NCBI RefSeq assembly: GCF_963662255.1
Contig: NC_085047.1
Location: forward strand, 53,194,006 to 53,258,005
Length of the DNA stretch: 64,000 bases
Source of the DNA: Cinclus cinclus
Lineage: Eukaryota > Chordata > Aves > Passeriformes > Cinclidae
Reading direction: 5' to 3'
Shown here: positions 12,293 through 22,870 of the stretch, one piece after another
Numbering within the stretch: position 1 is the first letter of the stretch
Layout: each line of letters starts with the position of its first letter
Made by a program: the position numbers and the translations under genes
Notes under the pieces: generated by a model
The model's database searches: none
What the model saw: the letters and a program-made list of their open reading frames with translations, nothing else
What the model was told of the DNA's origin: nothing

Positions 12293-15065
12293 TCATATTA
12301 TTTCAAAGTTAAATTTTCATTAGAAAATTTGTTCTTACATTTCCCAGTGTAGCTACTTGTTCCACCTTGGTGTAGCTCCAGGCACGGAATATTGCTGCAG
12401 ACAAAGCTGCAGGAACTATTTAATTTAACCTCTCTAAGAGAAGAGAGAGCTTACAACAGATAAATTGTACTAGCTAATCTCTTCTGTCTTACCCAGCACA
12501 GAAACAACCCAAGGAAATGTTCAGTAAAATAAAGCTAATGTGAACAGACTGCTGCCTGGGTACTTTCTTTCTCTCCTCCTCTCAGTGAAGGAGACAACCC
12601 TCAACTCAGAGGCACAGAGCCCTGGGTATTCCATTTCTTTGAAAACTCATGCAAATATAGAGCAATTTGCATTCAGTTTGACTCTCACTACTCTGTTTAT
12701 ATTTTCTATTATTGATCACAAAGTCATTTTGTAGGAAAATTTAATAACAGGTGCCAGAGGTGGCAACTTTGCTCCAGCTGCCCAGAAAGCCAGCCTGAAA
12801 TGCACAATACTTGTTGGTACTACTGGTATTACTGGTATTATGCATACTACTACACTATTGCTGGTATAACTGGTTTTATACAAGTAATACTTGTTAGTAA
12901 TACTGGTTAGTCTGAGTGTATTACTTGGCCCATCTCTTCTTTACAGACTTCCATACTTAATATGTTTTATATCAATAATTACATTAAAAATCTGTCATCA
13001 TATAAACAGTTCAAACAGCTAATGAATATGCTAATCATCTCTTACTAGATAAAGACTATTAAACAATGTGCTGCCAAAAAAAAAAAAAAAAAACAAACTG
13101 AAATCTGCATGATGTAACACTAACAAAGTCTTTTAGTGTGGGGTCATTATTTAATGACAGACTGCCTTTTTACAATAGATTTCAAAGTTTTAAAATTGAC
13201 CTGTATTCTAAATGAGACCACTTCAATATTACTCAAGAAGGTAAAATGCTGAGAGATGGAAATGGGAAGAGAATACATTGATTAATCAGAATTTTTAAAA
13301 ATAGTTACAATCTTGATATTAATAACATTCAAATAATATTAAAATTAAACAAAAAATGAAATAACTAAAACTTTCAGAGACATTGTTCCAAAGATATCTA
13401 ACCTGATTATTTCAACATTCTGGAATAATAATTGCCCCCTTAAGCTTTCATCCAAAATAAAATTCTGATAACAATTTTTCTGCTAAATGCTGGGTGAAAT
13501 TTCAATTTGTCTTTTTTTTACTATCTCTTGGTTTTTACTGACTTTTATTTACACTGAATAAAGACTCAAGAACCTCATTAGCAGAATTAATGATGTTCAC
13601 AATTTTTTTACATCAGATTTCAGACACAGAGAGGTAAACATTTTTAACTCTGCAGCTCTAAGCACACAATATCAAAACTGTGGACATAGACCAAACTGTA
13701 ATATGAATGACCTGATAAAATGTGATCACTGAAGATTCTCTTACTATACAACAGTTCTGCATTCCTACTGGAGTATTTATATTTTTACATATTTATATTT
13801 GAATACTTACCAATATATTTTTATATATATTATGCAAAGTGGTGACATTTCTTGTCATTCATCTTATCGATTACATATTTAAAGACAAAAATCAATTTTA
13901 ATTATGTTATAAAGGATTGGAATAGAGACACCAAACAGATTTTTGGATCAGAATGTAAAGTTACAAATACAGTGTATGTGAATTCACTAAAAGCACTCAC
14001 ATAGTCATTAAATCCCATAGATACCAAATTGCATTAAAAGAAATTTCTGTCCCTTATATATTTCCACACTAGCTCTTGCAAGGAAGAACTTAATATTTTT
14101 TGATAAAGTCACAGAAATGCCACATAAAGATTCAGAGTTCTTTATATGAAATATGCAAATGGCAGCTATAAAATATTCAGGTGATCTGCATAAAGCACCC
14201 TCAGGCAAGGTTCATTACAACTTAATGGAACAAAATTTTTTTTTAAAAAGTCTCACGTGCTCATGTTTAAATGCCTGAAGTAAACCAAGAGCCAAAACAT
14301 GCAACACTGATTCATTTCCTCAATAGCTGTTTTGCTCATGTAAAGACCCCCGCACAGAAGACAGCATTAGCAAGAACCCAGATGCGCTGTAAAACACACC
14401 ACAGCAGCAACACCAAATTATCTCCATAGTGCAAGAAATGTTCATCCAGGCCTTATTTAGGAGTTTACTGATTCTTAAAATGCCCAAAACATGCTGGTCT
14501 GCCACCATCCTTGCTGCCTGTGAACATCTGCCAACCATCCTGTGCTGCTCACTGCAAAATGCTTTCACACGTGATGTTGCACCGTCTTATGGGAACTGAG
14601 AGCTTCCAACCCACTGAGGCCAGAGGATGCCCTCATGCTTTGAGAGAATTTAGCCAGAGGTGGCCTGTCACATGTCACACTCACACACGCTGAGAGGCTG
14701 GAGTGAAACCATTTGCAACCTCCTCCAGAGTCCTGGGCTCCAGGTACAGAAACAAAGTCAGAACTGGGGACCACACTGCCCACGTTTGGCCAGATATGGC
14801 TTGTGTCCATCTGCATTTCTACTTGCCCAGTAGTTCTATACAGAGGAATTGCACGATTTCAATTTGTCTTCCCTCGGTATCTTGACCACTACAACACAAA
14901 TGAGGCTGTGATCTTCCTCAGCACCCTGTTTCTTGTCTACAGAGGTGGGTAAAAAAATGTGCTTCAGCTGTATTCAGCCTTGTACTGAAGTAAGACAGCC
15001 ATAAGATTTATGTATTATTTTCTCTATATTTGCTTTTGGGCAAAGAGATGCAACCACTGGGACAG
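12293..15065. other. AT-rich non-coding DNA
   Basis: No gene recognised. It contains a degenerate ACTGGTAT-type repeat (12807-12910), an A-run at about 13077-13094 and a strongly AT-rich stretch near 13740-13850. The somewhat GC-richer 14300-14950 part has overlapping short open frames on both strands but nothing protein-like. Confidence 0.6.
12807..12910 (+). repeat. degenerate ACTGGTAT/AATACTTGTT repeat block
   Basis: About 100 bases are built from variants of TACTGGTATT and TACTAC. A 22-base direct repeat starting AATACTTGTT occurs near both edges (about 12808 and 12886) with a few mismatches. This looks like a decayed minisatellite. Confidence 0.65.
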
Positions 15066-15160
15066 GAATAGAATAGAATAGAATAGAATAGAATAGAATA
15101 GAATAGAATAGAATAGAATAGAATAGAATAGAATAGAATAGAATAGAATAGAATAGAATA
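15066..15160 (+). repeat. (GAATA)19 microsatellite
   Basis: Nineteen uninterrupted copies of the pentamer GAATA occupy 95 bases. They directly abut the inverted CR1 fragment at 15161 and occupy the place of its 3'-terminal short repeat. The array most likely arose by expansion of the CR1 tail. A pure array of this length is expected to be polymorphic. Confidence 0.98.
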
Positions 15161-15290
15161 GAATTATTTCTGTTTAAAGGGATCTACAACAATCATCTAG
15201 TCAAACTATGTGAACAGTCCAGGGCTGAGCAAACATTAAACTATGTTCTTAAGGGCATTGTGCTAATGCCTTTAAACATTCCCAATCAGC
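15161..15290 (-). mobile_element. inverted CR1 LINE 3' fragment
   Basis: Downstream of the pentamer array, the text AAGGGATCTACAACAATCAT followed by CTAGTCAAACT matches the reverse complement of the CR1 3' end. The usual form is AAGGGACCTACAA-GATCATCTAGTCCAACT. GGGCTGAGCAAACATTAAAC and TTAAGGGCATTG continue the match. The 3' end therefore points left, into the microsatellite. The 5' boundary near 15290 is approximate. Confidence 0.85.
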
Positions 15291-16319
15291 AGAAATGCAC
15301 ACCAGCAACTGGCAAACATATTGGACTGAGAGCAGCGTTTTCTCAGAGTTTTTGCTGACAGCTGGGTGTGAAGATTACTTTTTGTTTGATTGTGTGGCTT
15401 TGGTTTGCTTGGTAAAATTTACCTCAGTTGTACTTTGGTTTTCATGGCCTGAAGGATAGATGAGGCTGCAGGATGATGTGAATTGCAAATCAGCTAAATG
15501 AAAGCAGGAATAACAAACAGTCTCAGTAAATTCAAAAGCCTTTTCATAGAGAACATGTCAGCAAAAGACAGATGTTTTCTCTCACAGTTATTGTGAAGAA
15601 TGTAACAGTTAAACATTATCTAACTTAAAAGTTAATTAGGAACAACATATTGAGGATTAATCACAGAGGAGAGAGAAGAGCAAATCAATAAATACTGAAT
15701 AAAGCTTGCTACATTTTTCTTATTTTTCCTAATTTACTCCAATATTACAGCTCAAATAAAGGTAAGATTCTAATATTTTTAATCACATGATACACTTATT
15801 GGAACACTTTGCTCTAATAAGTGACATTTGAAGAGGCAAAAGCTAGATGTTTGAAAGGGAAAACCTGTAGCATTCCTTTTAATATTCTATTAAAATTAAT
15901 ATTCTATTTTGATCAACAGGAAAGTCCTTCCCTGTTTGTAATATATGGCAGTGACACTCATATACACACTGAAGTAATGTGGCAGTGATGACTTCAAAGT
16001 ACAGTCATTGCAAGATATACATTCAGGGAGGTTCTACAGTCCGCTGTTACTACTCATGAAAACATGATAAATAATGAGAGAATTATAGTACTTTGTTTCC
16101 TAGCAAGTACAATTCTAGATTTCACAGACCCTGTGAGAAGTCTTAAAAAACTGCTGTAAACAGAAACAACAAACATGCTTAATTTCAAGTCTGTCTTCAA
16201 GTGTACGGCACTGCGTCTCTGCTACAGCAGCGCCAGTGGGACATCACACCCTCCCCAGACAGGCATAGTGCTGACAGCAAACCTCACCTGAAATTGTTTC
16301 CTGAACGAGAGGTTATCTC

Positions 16320-16425
16320 TCTTTTACACATAAAGTCTGAGGCTGAATTTTTATTGACTTGCACAGTGACACCAAGGCAGCTGATGGTTCAGGGAGTGGG
16401 AATGAAGACCTGTCTCTGCTGTTTT
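16320..16425 (-). mobile_element. MIR-like (CORE-SINE) remnant, inverted
   Basis: In order, the + strand reads CTTTTACACATAAAGTCTGA, GGCTGAA, TGACTTGCACAGTGACACC, GGCAGC, GGGAGTGGGAATGAAGACCT and GTCTC. This matches the reverse complement of MIR: TTTACAGATAAG, CTGAGGC, TGACTTGCCCAAGGTCACAC, then GGGATT with CCAGGTCTG. The agreement runs across about 100 bases in the right order, which favours homology over chance. An ancient L2/L3-type tail with a related 3' end is an alternative. Confidence 0.6.
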
Positions 16426-19311
16426 AGAGCAAATGTGAAAGGGAAGATTAGCTTTTATTTGACTGAAAGTGTTGGCTGCCATTCAGATGAAGAGTCCCTC
16501 ATGGATTTTCTATGTGGAGAAGGGGAGGATACAGAAAACTGTCAAGAGCCACAGAGCTGCCCATCAACAGCACTGCAACCCCATGCTTCTTCTTACACCA
16601 TGAAAGGGGCCATGTCCTTCTGTTCTCTTCCTCCCTCACCCCTGTGGAATCTCACAAATCACGTCTCCACAGGGAATCACAGCCCTTTTGGCTCCCTTCA
16701 CCCTCAAAGCCTACAAGATATTGATGAGGCCATTTTGCTGTATTTGGTTGCATTTAAGATCTATAGACACCCTTGGGCATGCAGTGACAGGAGAAACAAT
16801 TTAGTGGTATCAGCAACAGCAAAGGAAAGTAACTATTACCTGGAAAGATCTGTTTCTCCAATTGTAAAGACCAAATTATATTTTATTACAAGACTGCACC
16901 AGACATGCTAGATGAAATTTGCCAAACACACCATCATCTTACAAGAGGCAGCAATTCTACAGTTATCACTAAACAAGGTTATGTAGTCCAGACAGTGCTA
17001 AAGAAGTTTCAGAGAGATAACATAAAAGCAGAATTATCCAGACTTACCAGTTATGGAAGAATTTTAAATTGCATATTATAACCTGTGCTTAGAATAAATA
17101 TCCACCTCTCTGGATGAAACATGATTTAGGAACTTTCATTATGTCTGTACTGATGTGTCAGAATGAATTTGGGAACAATCCCAGGCTGGCTCAGAGGGGA
17201 CACACTAACTGTGGTGGACAGGGGAAAATGGTTCTCATGGCTGTGTGTGCCGCAGAAAGGAGCAGATGTACTTGGAGACAATGTCTCCAAGACATGTGGA
17301 ACACCAAGCATGATGGACCAGCAAATATATTTTTTCCTGAGAAAGGAACATGGAAGACTACCAACTCAGGTGGTAAAAACTTTTGCCCATCATACTCAGT
17401 CAGGCTTGCATCTCTCCAAGTTTCTATGAGCACAGTGCCCACAACAATTTAGCAAACAGCCACAGCACAGTCCAGAGACAAATTCTGCCAATGATCTGTA
17501 GTGAAGGAGTTGGGTTTTAGATAGCTGGATCACGATGCAGGCTACCAGTGAAAGACTGAACAAGTCATGAAAAGCTCTCCAACCACAGACCTCCCTAGGG
17601 CTCCTCAAAAGTAATTATGCTTCTATGCCAACAGCATTTGATCCTATCCTAACTAGAATTTCACCCATAAAAGCCAAGTGGCACCCTATGAGACTGTCCT
17701 ACCAAGCATGATTTCCTCAGCTGCTAAGAACACTGGAGAAAGCAACAAAAGGAAATCCCCTCCCAGCAGGGAAGCATTCCTTCCTCCACTTCTCCCAAAA
17801 AGGAAAAAAAAAACCAACAAAACTCTGTCCTTTTTCAGGCCAGTAAGCCTAATGTTTGTCTGAATGTTCTCATGTTTCCTATTTTATCTTAACTATGTCT
17901 ATCAAAGTGAAGGGCAGGTTTTGAACAGGAGCATGGCATGAAGAGCCGGAGCCTTCTACTGCCTGTATCCTTCAGGTAAGGATGGCCCACAGGTGCCAGT
18001 TGCCTTTCCGAGCTTCACACAGAAGCAGATCTTTGGCCTGAGTGAAGTAACCTCAGTGCAATCTTCTGGGGCAGGGTATAAGACTTTGGGGAGAAATGCC
18101 AAGGGACATGCACTCTAACTTTGCTCTTCTCTGCCATCTCTTTATTTGTTCACACATGGCTGCTATGAGTAGGGCCAGTGTTTTTTTGGTCTAAAATGGC
18201 ACCTGTGATGAATCAAATTTAGAGGAGGGACATCAGTATGACTATAAATATTAAATGTATTTTCACAAAAAAATTCCTGCAGACAGAGCTAAAAGACTAT
18301 CCTTGATTCAGCAAGCACTCCAGCACTTACTTAAATCTCAGTGAGGTTTAATGGGGTTTAACAGTACTCTGAAGACTTTTCCCTGCTGTGAATGCACAGG
18401 GCATATAAAACATTGAATGTATTTGGCTTTTCAAAGGCTTATCATATTTCCTGGAGTTGTACCATTTTGCATGAAGCAAACCTCTTAGGAGACCATTATT
18501 TCAGGTCATTTTGTTGGCTACATCTACTTAAAAACTTTCTGTTTCACTTCTACATTACACCCTACCCTACACAAGGATCTCAGTTAGACTGAATAATACA
18601 TTCCAGAATTTAGGTACAAAATTATGTATAAGATGTCAAGAAATGTGCCACATTTTCAGATCCTTGAAGATGAAGTAATTTAAAGTATTCAGAGGAGAAT
18701 CTCTCCCTGTGCATGTGGAGACTTCTTATTTTCATAAGCCACCATATAAAAGCAACTTCTAATATAAATTATAGATAATTTCATCTGAAAAACATTCAAT
18801 GAAGGCAATTAAAAGGAAATAAATCAGTGAATCTAAGTTTGGCCTCTCATAAAAAAATTGTGGAATTGTTGAACTCACAGATCACATTACAACATCTTAT
18901 TTTTTTTTTCCTCCTCCTTAATACATTCATCCTGAAATATTAAAAGTAAAGGAGGCTCTGAGATTACTGGGAACATAAACTAATTCCCAAGCACCTGTTT
19001 AGGGATGAAAAATATGTTTTATTTCCTGAAGAATTGGTCATACCCCCTTCACCTCTGTTGAAAGGGCCAAAAACACCACAGGTATTGCAAAACTGAATAA
19101 GAGAACTGCAAGCAACTCCACATCATAGAACTGTATATACAGTCATATATAGCCACAGCTGTTCTTGTGCGGGTGAGAACGTGCTTATGTAACATGCTTA
19201 GGAGACTCTTAGGAAGGGGAACAAAAGATTTCAGAATAGCTGTACTTCTGTTCAGCTACCTGGCGAGCAAAGCATCGGGCTGGAACTCAAGATACCATAG
19301 GGTGATACTGG

Positions 19312-19337
19312 GTGAGTCACGTTGCCCAGTGACTCAC
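19312..19337. promoter_or_regulatory. paired AP-1 motifs in a 9-bp inverted repeat
   Basis: GTGAGTCAC (19312-19320) and its exact reverse complement GTGACTCAC (19329-19337) flank an 8-base spacer. Each arm carries a full AP-1/TRE heptamer, TGAGTCA at 19313-19319 and TGACTCA at 19330-19336, with centres 17 bp apart. The motifs are seen directly; regulatory use is inferred. The flanks (about 19264-19380) have weak MIR-like wording, so the sites may lie inside an old SINE. Confidence 0.4.
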
Positions 19338-19611
19338 AGAATTAGGATTGTGAAACTGATTTTACCTGGGACAAGAGCTGCATACAGAAGAGATGTTAGT
19401 CTCACTCCAGCTGGTGGAAATTATGCCAATACTGCCCTTGCTGAACTTTATGAAGAAGCTGCAGACTGACCTGATTCAAAACTCAAATGGAAGTCAAAAT
19501 TCACAAATTAGAAAGCTTTTAGGATGAAGCCATTGGACCTACTTATACATACATCAAAAATTCACATAAACATTCTGGTCTGGTTCAAAAATACTTGTAC
19601 TACCTATTAAA

Positions 19612-19648
19612 AAAGAAAAAAACAAACAAACACAAACAAAAACAAAAA
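19612..19648. repeat. A-rich (CAAA)n tract
   Basis: A-run passing into CAAACAAACACAAAC-type repeats. Low complexity, non-coding. Confidence 0.8.
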
Positions 19649-19860
19649 TGTGGCTCTACGAATTGTATCTACTGTTATTTATTGAAGTTTGAAGCTTCTG
19701 TTCAACTATGAATGCTTGTGGTCATATGACACCACCTGCTGTGGCCACTTCATAAGGCAGTATTTTGCTTTGAAACACTGCATACAATGTATGATATTTA
19801 CATCTGCCTCACCATTTTGGGATAAACCTGGACTTTATCAAAAGAGGCATGACCAGAAAG

Positions 19861-20410
19861 ATGAAGGAGGTGGTTCTGCCCCTTTACTCCACTCTCCTGT
19901 GACTGCACCAAGTGCTGCATCCAACTCTGGGGTCCCAGGCACAGGAAAGGCATGGATCTGCTAGAGGAGGTCTGGAGCAGGGCTATCAAGATGTGAGGAG
20001 GTGAGGAACTCTCTTCTACTAAGAGAGAGCTGGGGCTGTTCAGCCTGGAGAAGGGGAGCCTTAGGGTTGACCTCTTTGCAGCCTTCCTGTACTTAAAGGG
20101 AGCTTATGAAAAAGCTGGAGAGTAATTTCTTACATGGACAGATAGCCACAGGACAAGAATTAATGGCTTTAAACTGCAGGAGGGTAGGTTTAGATTGGGT
20201 ATTAGGAAGAAATTCTTCACTATGAGGTTGTAAGGGACTGGAACAGGTTGCTCAGAGAAGCTGTGGATGCCCCACCCCTGGATGTCTTGAAGGCTAGGCT
20301 TTGATCCACCTGGTCTAATGGAAAGTGTCCTGCCCCATGGTAGTGGGTTTGGAACTAGGTGATCTTTAAGGTTCCTTCCAACCCAAACCATTCTGTGATT
20401 CTATCATTAT
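19861..20410 (+). mobile_element. CR1 LINE, about 550-bp 3' end
   Basis: This is the longest CR1 copy here. Recognisable blocks in order are GGAGGTGGTTCTGCCCCTTT, TGCATCCAACTCTGGGGTCC, a TCTGGAGCAGGGC block, GGGGCTGTTCAGCCTGGAGA, GGGTAGGTTTAGATTGGGTA, GGACTGGAACAGGTTGCTCA, GATGCCCCACCCCTGG, and the terminal TTCCTTCCAACCCAAACCAT followed by TCTGTGATTCTAT. The upstream part corresponds to the C-terminal coding end of CR1 ORF2, but stop codons and gaps break it. It is a 5'-truncated, inactive insertion. Confidence 0.96.
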
Positions 20411-22080
20411 ATGAATTAAACAAAGAACACACAGAGATTTTCAAAATTACAGACCAGATGCTCTTGTGAAATGTTTGAAACAATTTTGAATATCAGGCGA
20501 AAACATTCAGAGATAAACAGATATTGGGAGGTAACACTATGCGAGAAAAATGCTAGCCTTCTGTAACAATTGTTAAGGAAATGAAGCTCTACACAAAATT
20601 AATGTCTTCCCCCAGATTACTTGGATGGTATCAATTTCACAAGCCTGCACTTCCCTTAGGAAAAAAAAATCAGTTTAAAAAAGAATTACTTTTTTTTCTT
20701 TTTTAGGAAAAATTAGTAGATATGTTCTGGTACTTTGTATCACTTGTGTGAACAGTGCAGATGCAATTATTTTCAAATAAAGCTGTGCAAATTTTTAAAG
20801 TTTTTCTCATTGCAAGAAATCTTTTTCCCACATATTTAAATATGCCTTGGGCTAAAAGACCTAGAAATTTTGTCCATAAAAAGTAATTGTTTAACGTTAG
20901 ATTCTTTAGCTATAAACAAGCAATGCTGTACAATTTCTAAAAGTCAGCTTCTTGGTTACACTATGACAACTATTTTGCAATTTTAAGTATTCTTTCTCAG
21001 GCAAAAGTGAATAGTATTTATTGCCTATAAATGGCAGAAGAAGCACCACCCCCATAATAAAGTGCTTATTAAATAGTTCACTGCTGTAAGACTGCTACAG
21101 TCTCTGGTTTGGAAGTAACTCTAGGAAGTATGTTTTATATATGTGATCTTTTAATTCTTAACTTTTCTGACCATGTACCAAAAGAACTACAAAAACTCCA
21201 AATTACAGACTCATGGAAGATGAGATCACTGAGTCCCGCCATTAACTCAGCATGGGTTATGACTCTTCCTTTTGGTATTTTCTCTTGTTACTGCCAGCCA
21301 CATCCAATGTGCAGTCCAACCATACTCATCTCCAGTTTTTATGTCCCTTTATAAAGTATGATATTTTTTTTCCAAGGCAGTAGTTATTATTTACACCTTG
21401 CAAATGCATAGTCTGATAATGAGGATGAGATACAGACTCATATCCAGTAATATAAGCAGTCCATTTCAGGAAGAATTACTTACTCCACGTTCTGCCTCTG
21501 TTATGACTCCTGCTGGTTTTCCTGCCCTCTTCCCTCTTCTCTTGCAGTCATAGCATTAACATTTATGATGAGTGTAAACAGACCATACATGGCAACTGCA
21601 AGATCTAGATGCCTTGCTTGGGAATATATTTCCAATGTCTGCTTTTGTGCTTTGTTCCTTCATTAGATACGCTTCTAGCAGTATTCATGAAGCAGAGCAG
21701 TTCTATTTACACTGGCTGATAGGAATTCTCTCTTCCCCTCTTTCTTTATGACTCGCTCTTGAATCTCATGCAACAGCTAATAATTTCTGTTGATAATCCA
21801 AAATATATGTGTATATATTTCACCCCAACCAGCCTTAAAATGAAAAAATGCTTATTTTAGCTTTATACCAATGAATAACTAAAATTTTGGATGCTTATTT
21901 CTTTATTCATGTTCATAAAACTAGATAAACTAATTAATCACTGACTGATTCATCTGTTATAATGTGCTTTTATTAATAATAACTATGCCATTAGAAGCTG
22001 TGATTCTTTGGGTAAACAACATCTGCTTTGGACCATTGGAGGTAAGTACAATGACCTCAAGAACAAAAGGAAGAAACGGA
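20411..22080. other. AT-rich non-coding DNA
   Basis: No gene or recognisable repeat family. Open frames are short, at most about 80 codons, with unfamiliar products. Confidence 0.6.
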
Positions 22081-22870
22081 TTAATCAGAACTGAGACCTT
22101 TTAACTGGAGGGACATTAAGATGCAATCTAAGAAATGCCGGTTTTGAACTAGCATAATGAGCTTAGGGGAGGTAAGCCTTGGGCAGTAGTGGGTTTGCAT
22201 GACAAGATTTTCATGAGGATGAGGGGAAACCACTGGGTTTGCTTCTCTGAGGAGCTGCCAGAAGCTTCCCTCATGCCCAACAGAAGGCAGTGCCAGCCAG
22301 TCCCAAGAGGGACCCTCTGCTGGCAAAGGCCAAGCCCATCAGTAGCAGTGGTAACATCTCTGTGAGATTATATTTAGGAAGGGGGAAATGGCTGCACCAC
22401 AGCAGCTGGACAGAGGAGTGAGAGGCACAGCCCTGTACACACCAAGGTCAGGGGAGAGAAGGGGGAGGAGGTGCTGCAGGTTCTGCATCAGAGATGCTCC
22501 TGCAACCAGTGGTGCAGACCATGGTGGAGCAGCTGTGCTGCACAGCCCTGGGTCAATCAGGATGCAAGAGAACCACCTGCAGTCCATGGAACAGACCCAC
22601 ACTGGGGCAGGTGGATGTGCCCAAAGGAGGCTGTGACCCTCAGGGAAGCCTGCACTGGAGAAGGTTTCTGGGTTGGACTTGTGACCCTATGAGGGACCCA
22701 CACTGGAGCAGCCTTTTCCTGTAGGACTGCAGCTCATGGAAGGGACCCATGCTGGCATAGTACATGAAGGACTGCAGCCTGGGTAAGGACCCAAATGAAC
22801 TGATGCAGGCTGAGTCTTTTTCTTGCTGAAAGAGGAAGTGTGTGACATCCCAAGGGTTTGCAAAGTTGTC
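22081..22870 (+). mobile_element. LTR-like avian interspersed repeat with internal ~50-bp repeats
   Basis: The region is clearly GC-richer than its flanks. The first part includes GGGTTTGCATGACAAGATTT, GAGGGACCCTCTGCTGGCAA and AAGCCCATCAGTAGCAGTGG. It then has a TATA-like TATATTTA at 22369-22376, which is the wording of an abundant avian LTR-type repeat. The second part carries about four degenerate copies of an ACCCACACTGGAGCAG-type unit, starting near 22595, 22648, 22696 and 22745, at 48-53 bp spacing. I cannot assign a database family name. It encodes no retroviral protein that I can see; short open frames in it are incidental. It is probably a decayed ERV LTR with adjoining leader sequence. 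Confidence 0.6.

Larger units (their letters stand above)
15291..19860. other. AT-rich non-coding DNA
   Basis: No gene recognised. It contains a MIR-like remnant (16320-16425), a paired AP-1 palindrome (19312-19337) and an A/C-rich tract (19612-19648). The longest frame in the AT-rich sequence (16201-16911, 236 codons) runs through the MIR remnant and is rejected. The 17.1-17.6 kb part has short overlapping frames on both strands, which is not a coding pattern. Confidence 0.6.

Noticed and set aside
16201..16911. 236-codon + strand open frame, the longest in the AT-rich sequence
   Set aside because: The peptide is unfamiliar with no domain pattern, the frame runs straight through an inverted MIR-like remnant, and there is no CpG or splice context. 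Chance opening is more likely.
19689..19964. 91-codon + frame
   Set aside because: Its second half is CR1 sequence and no intact CR1 ORF2 domain is present.
22339..22724. Several overlapping 70-90 codon frames on both strands
   Set aside because: They lie inside the LTR-like repeat and reflect its GC-rich internal units.
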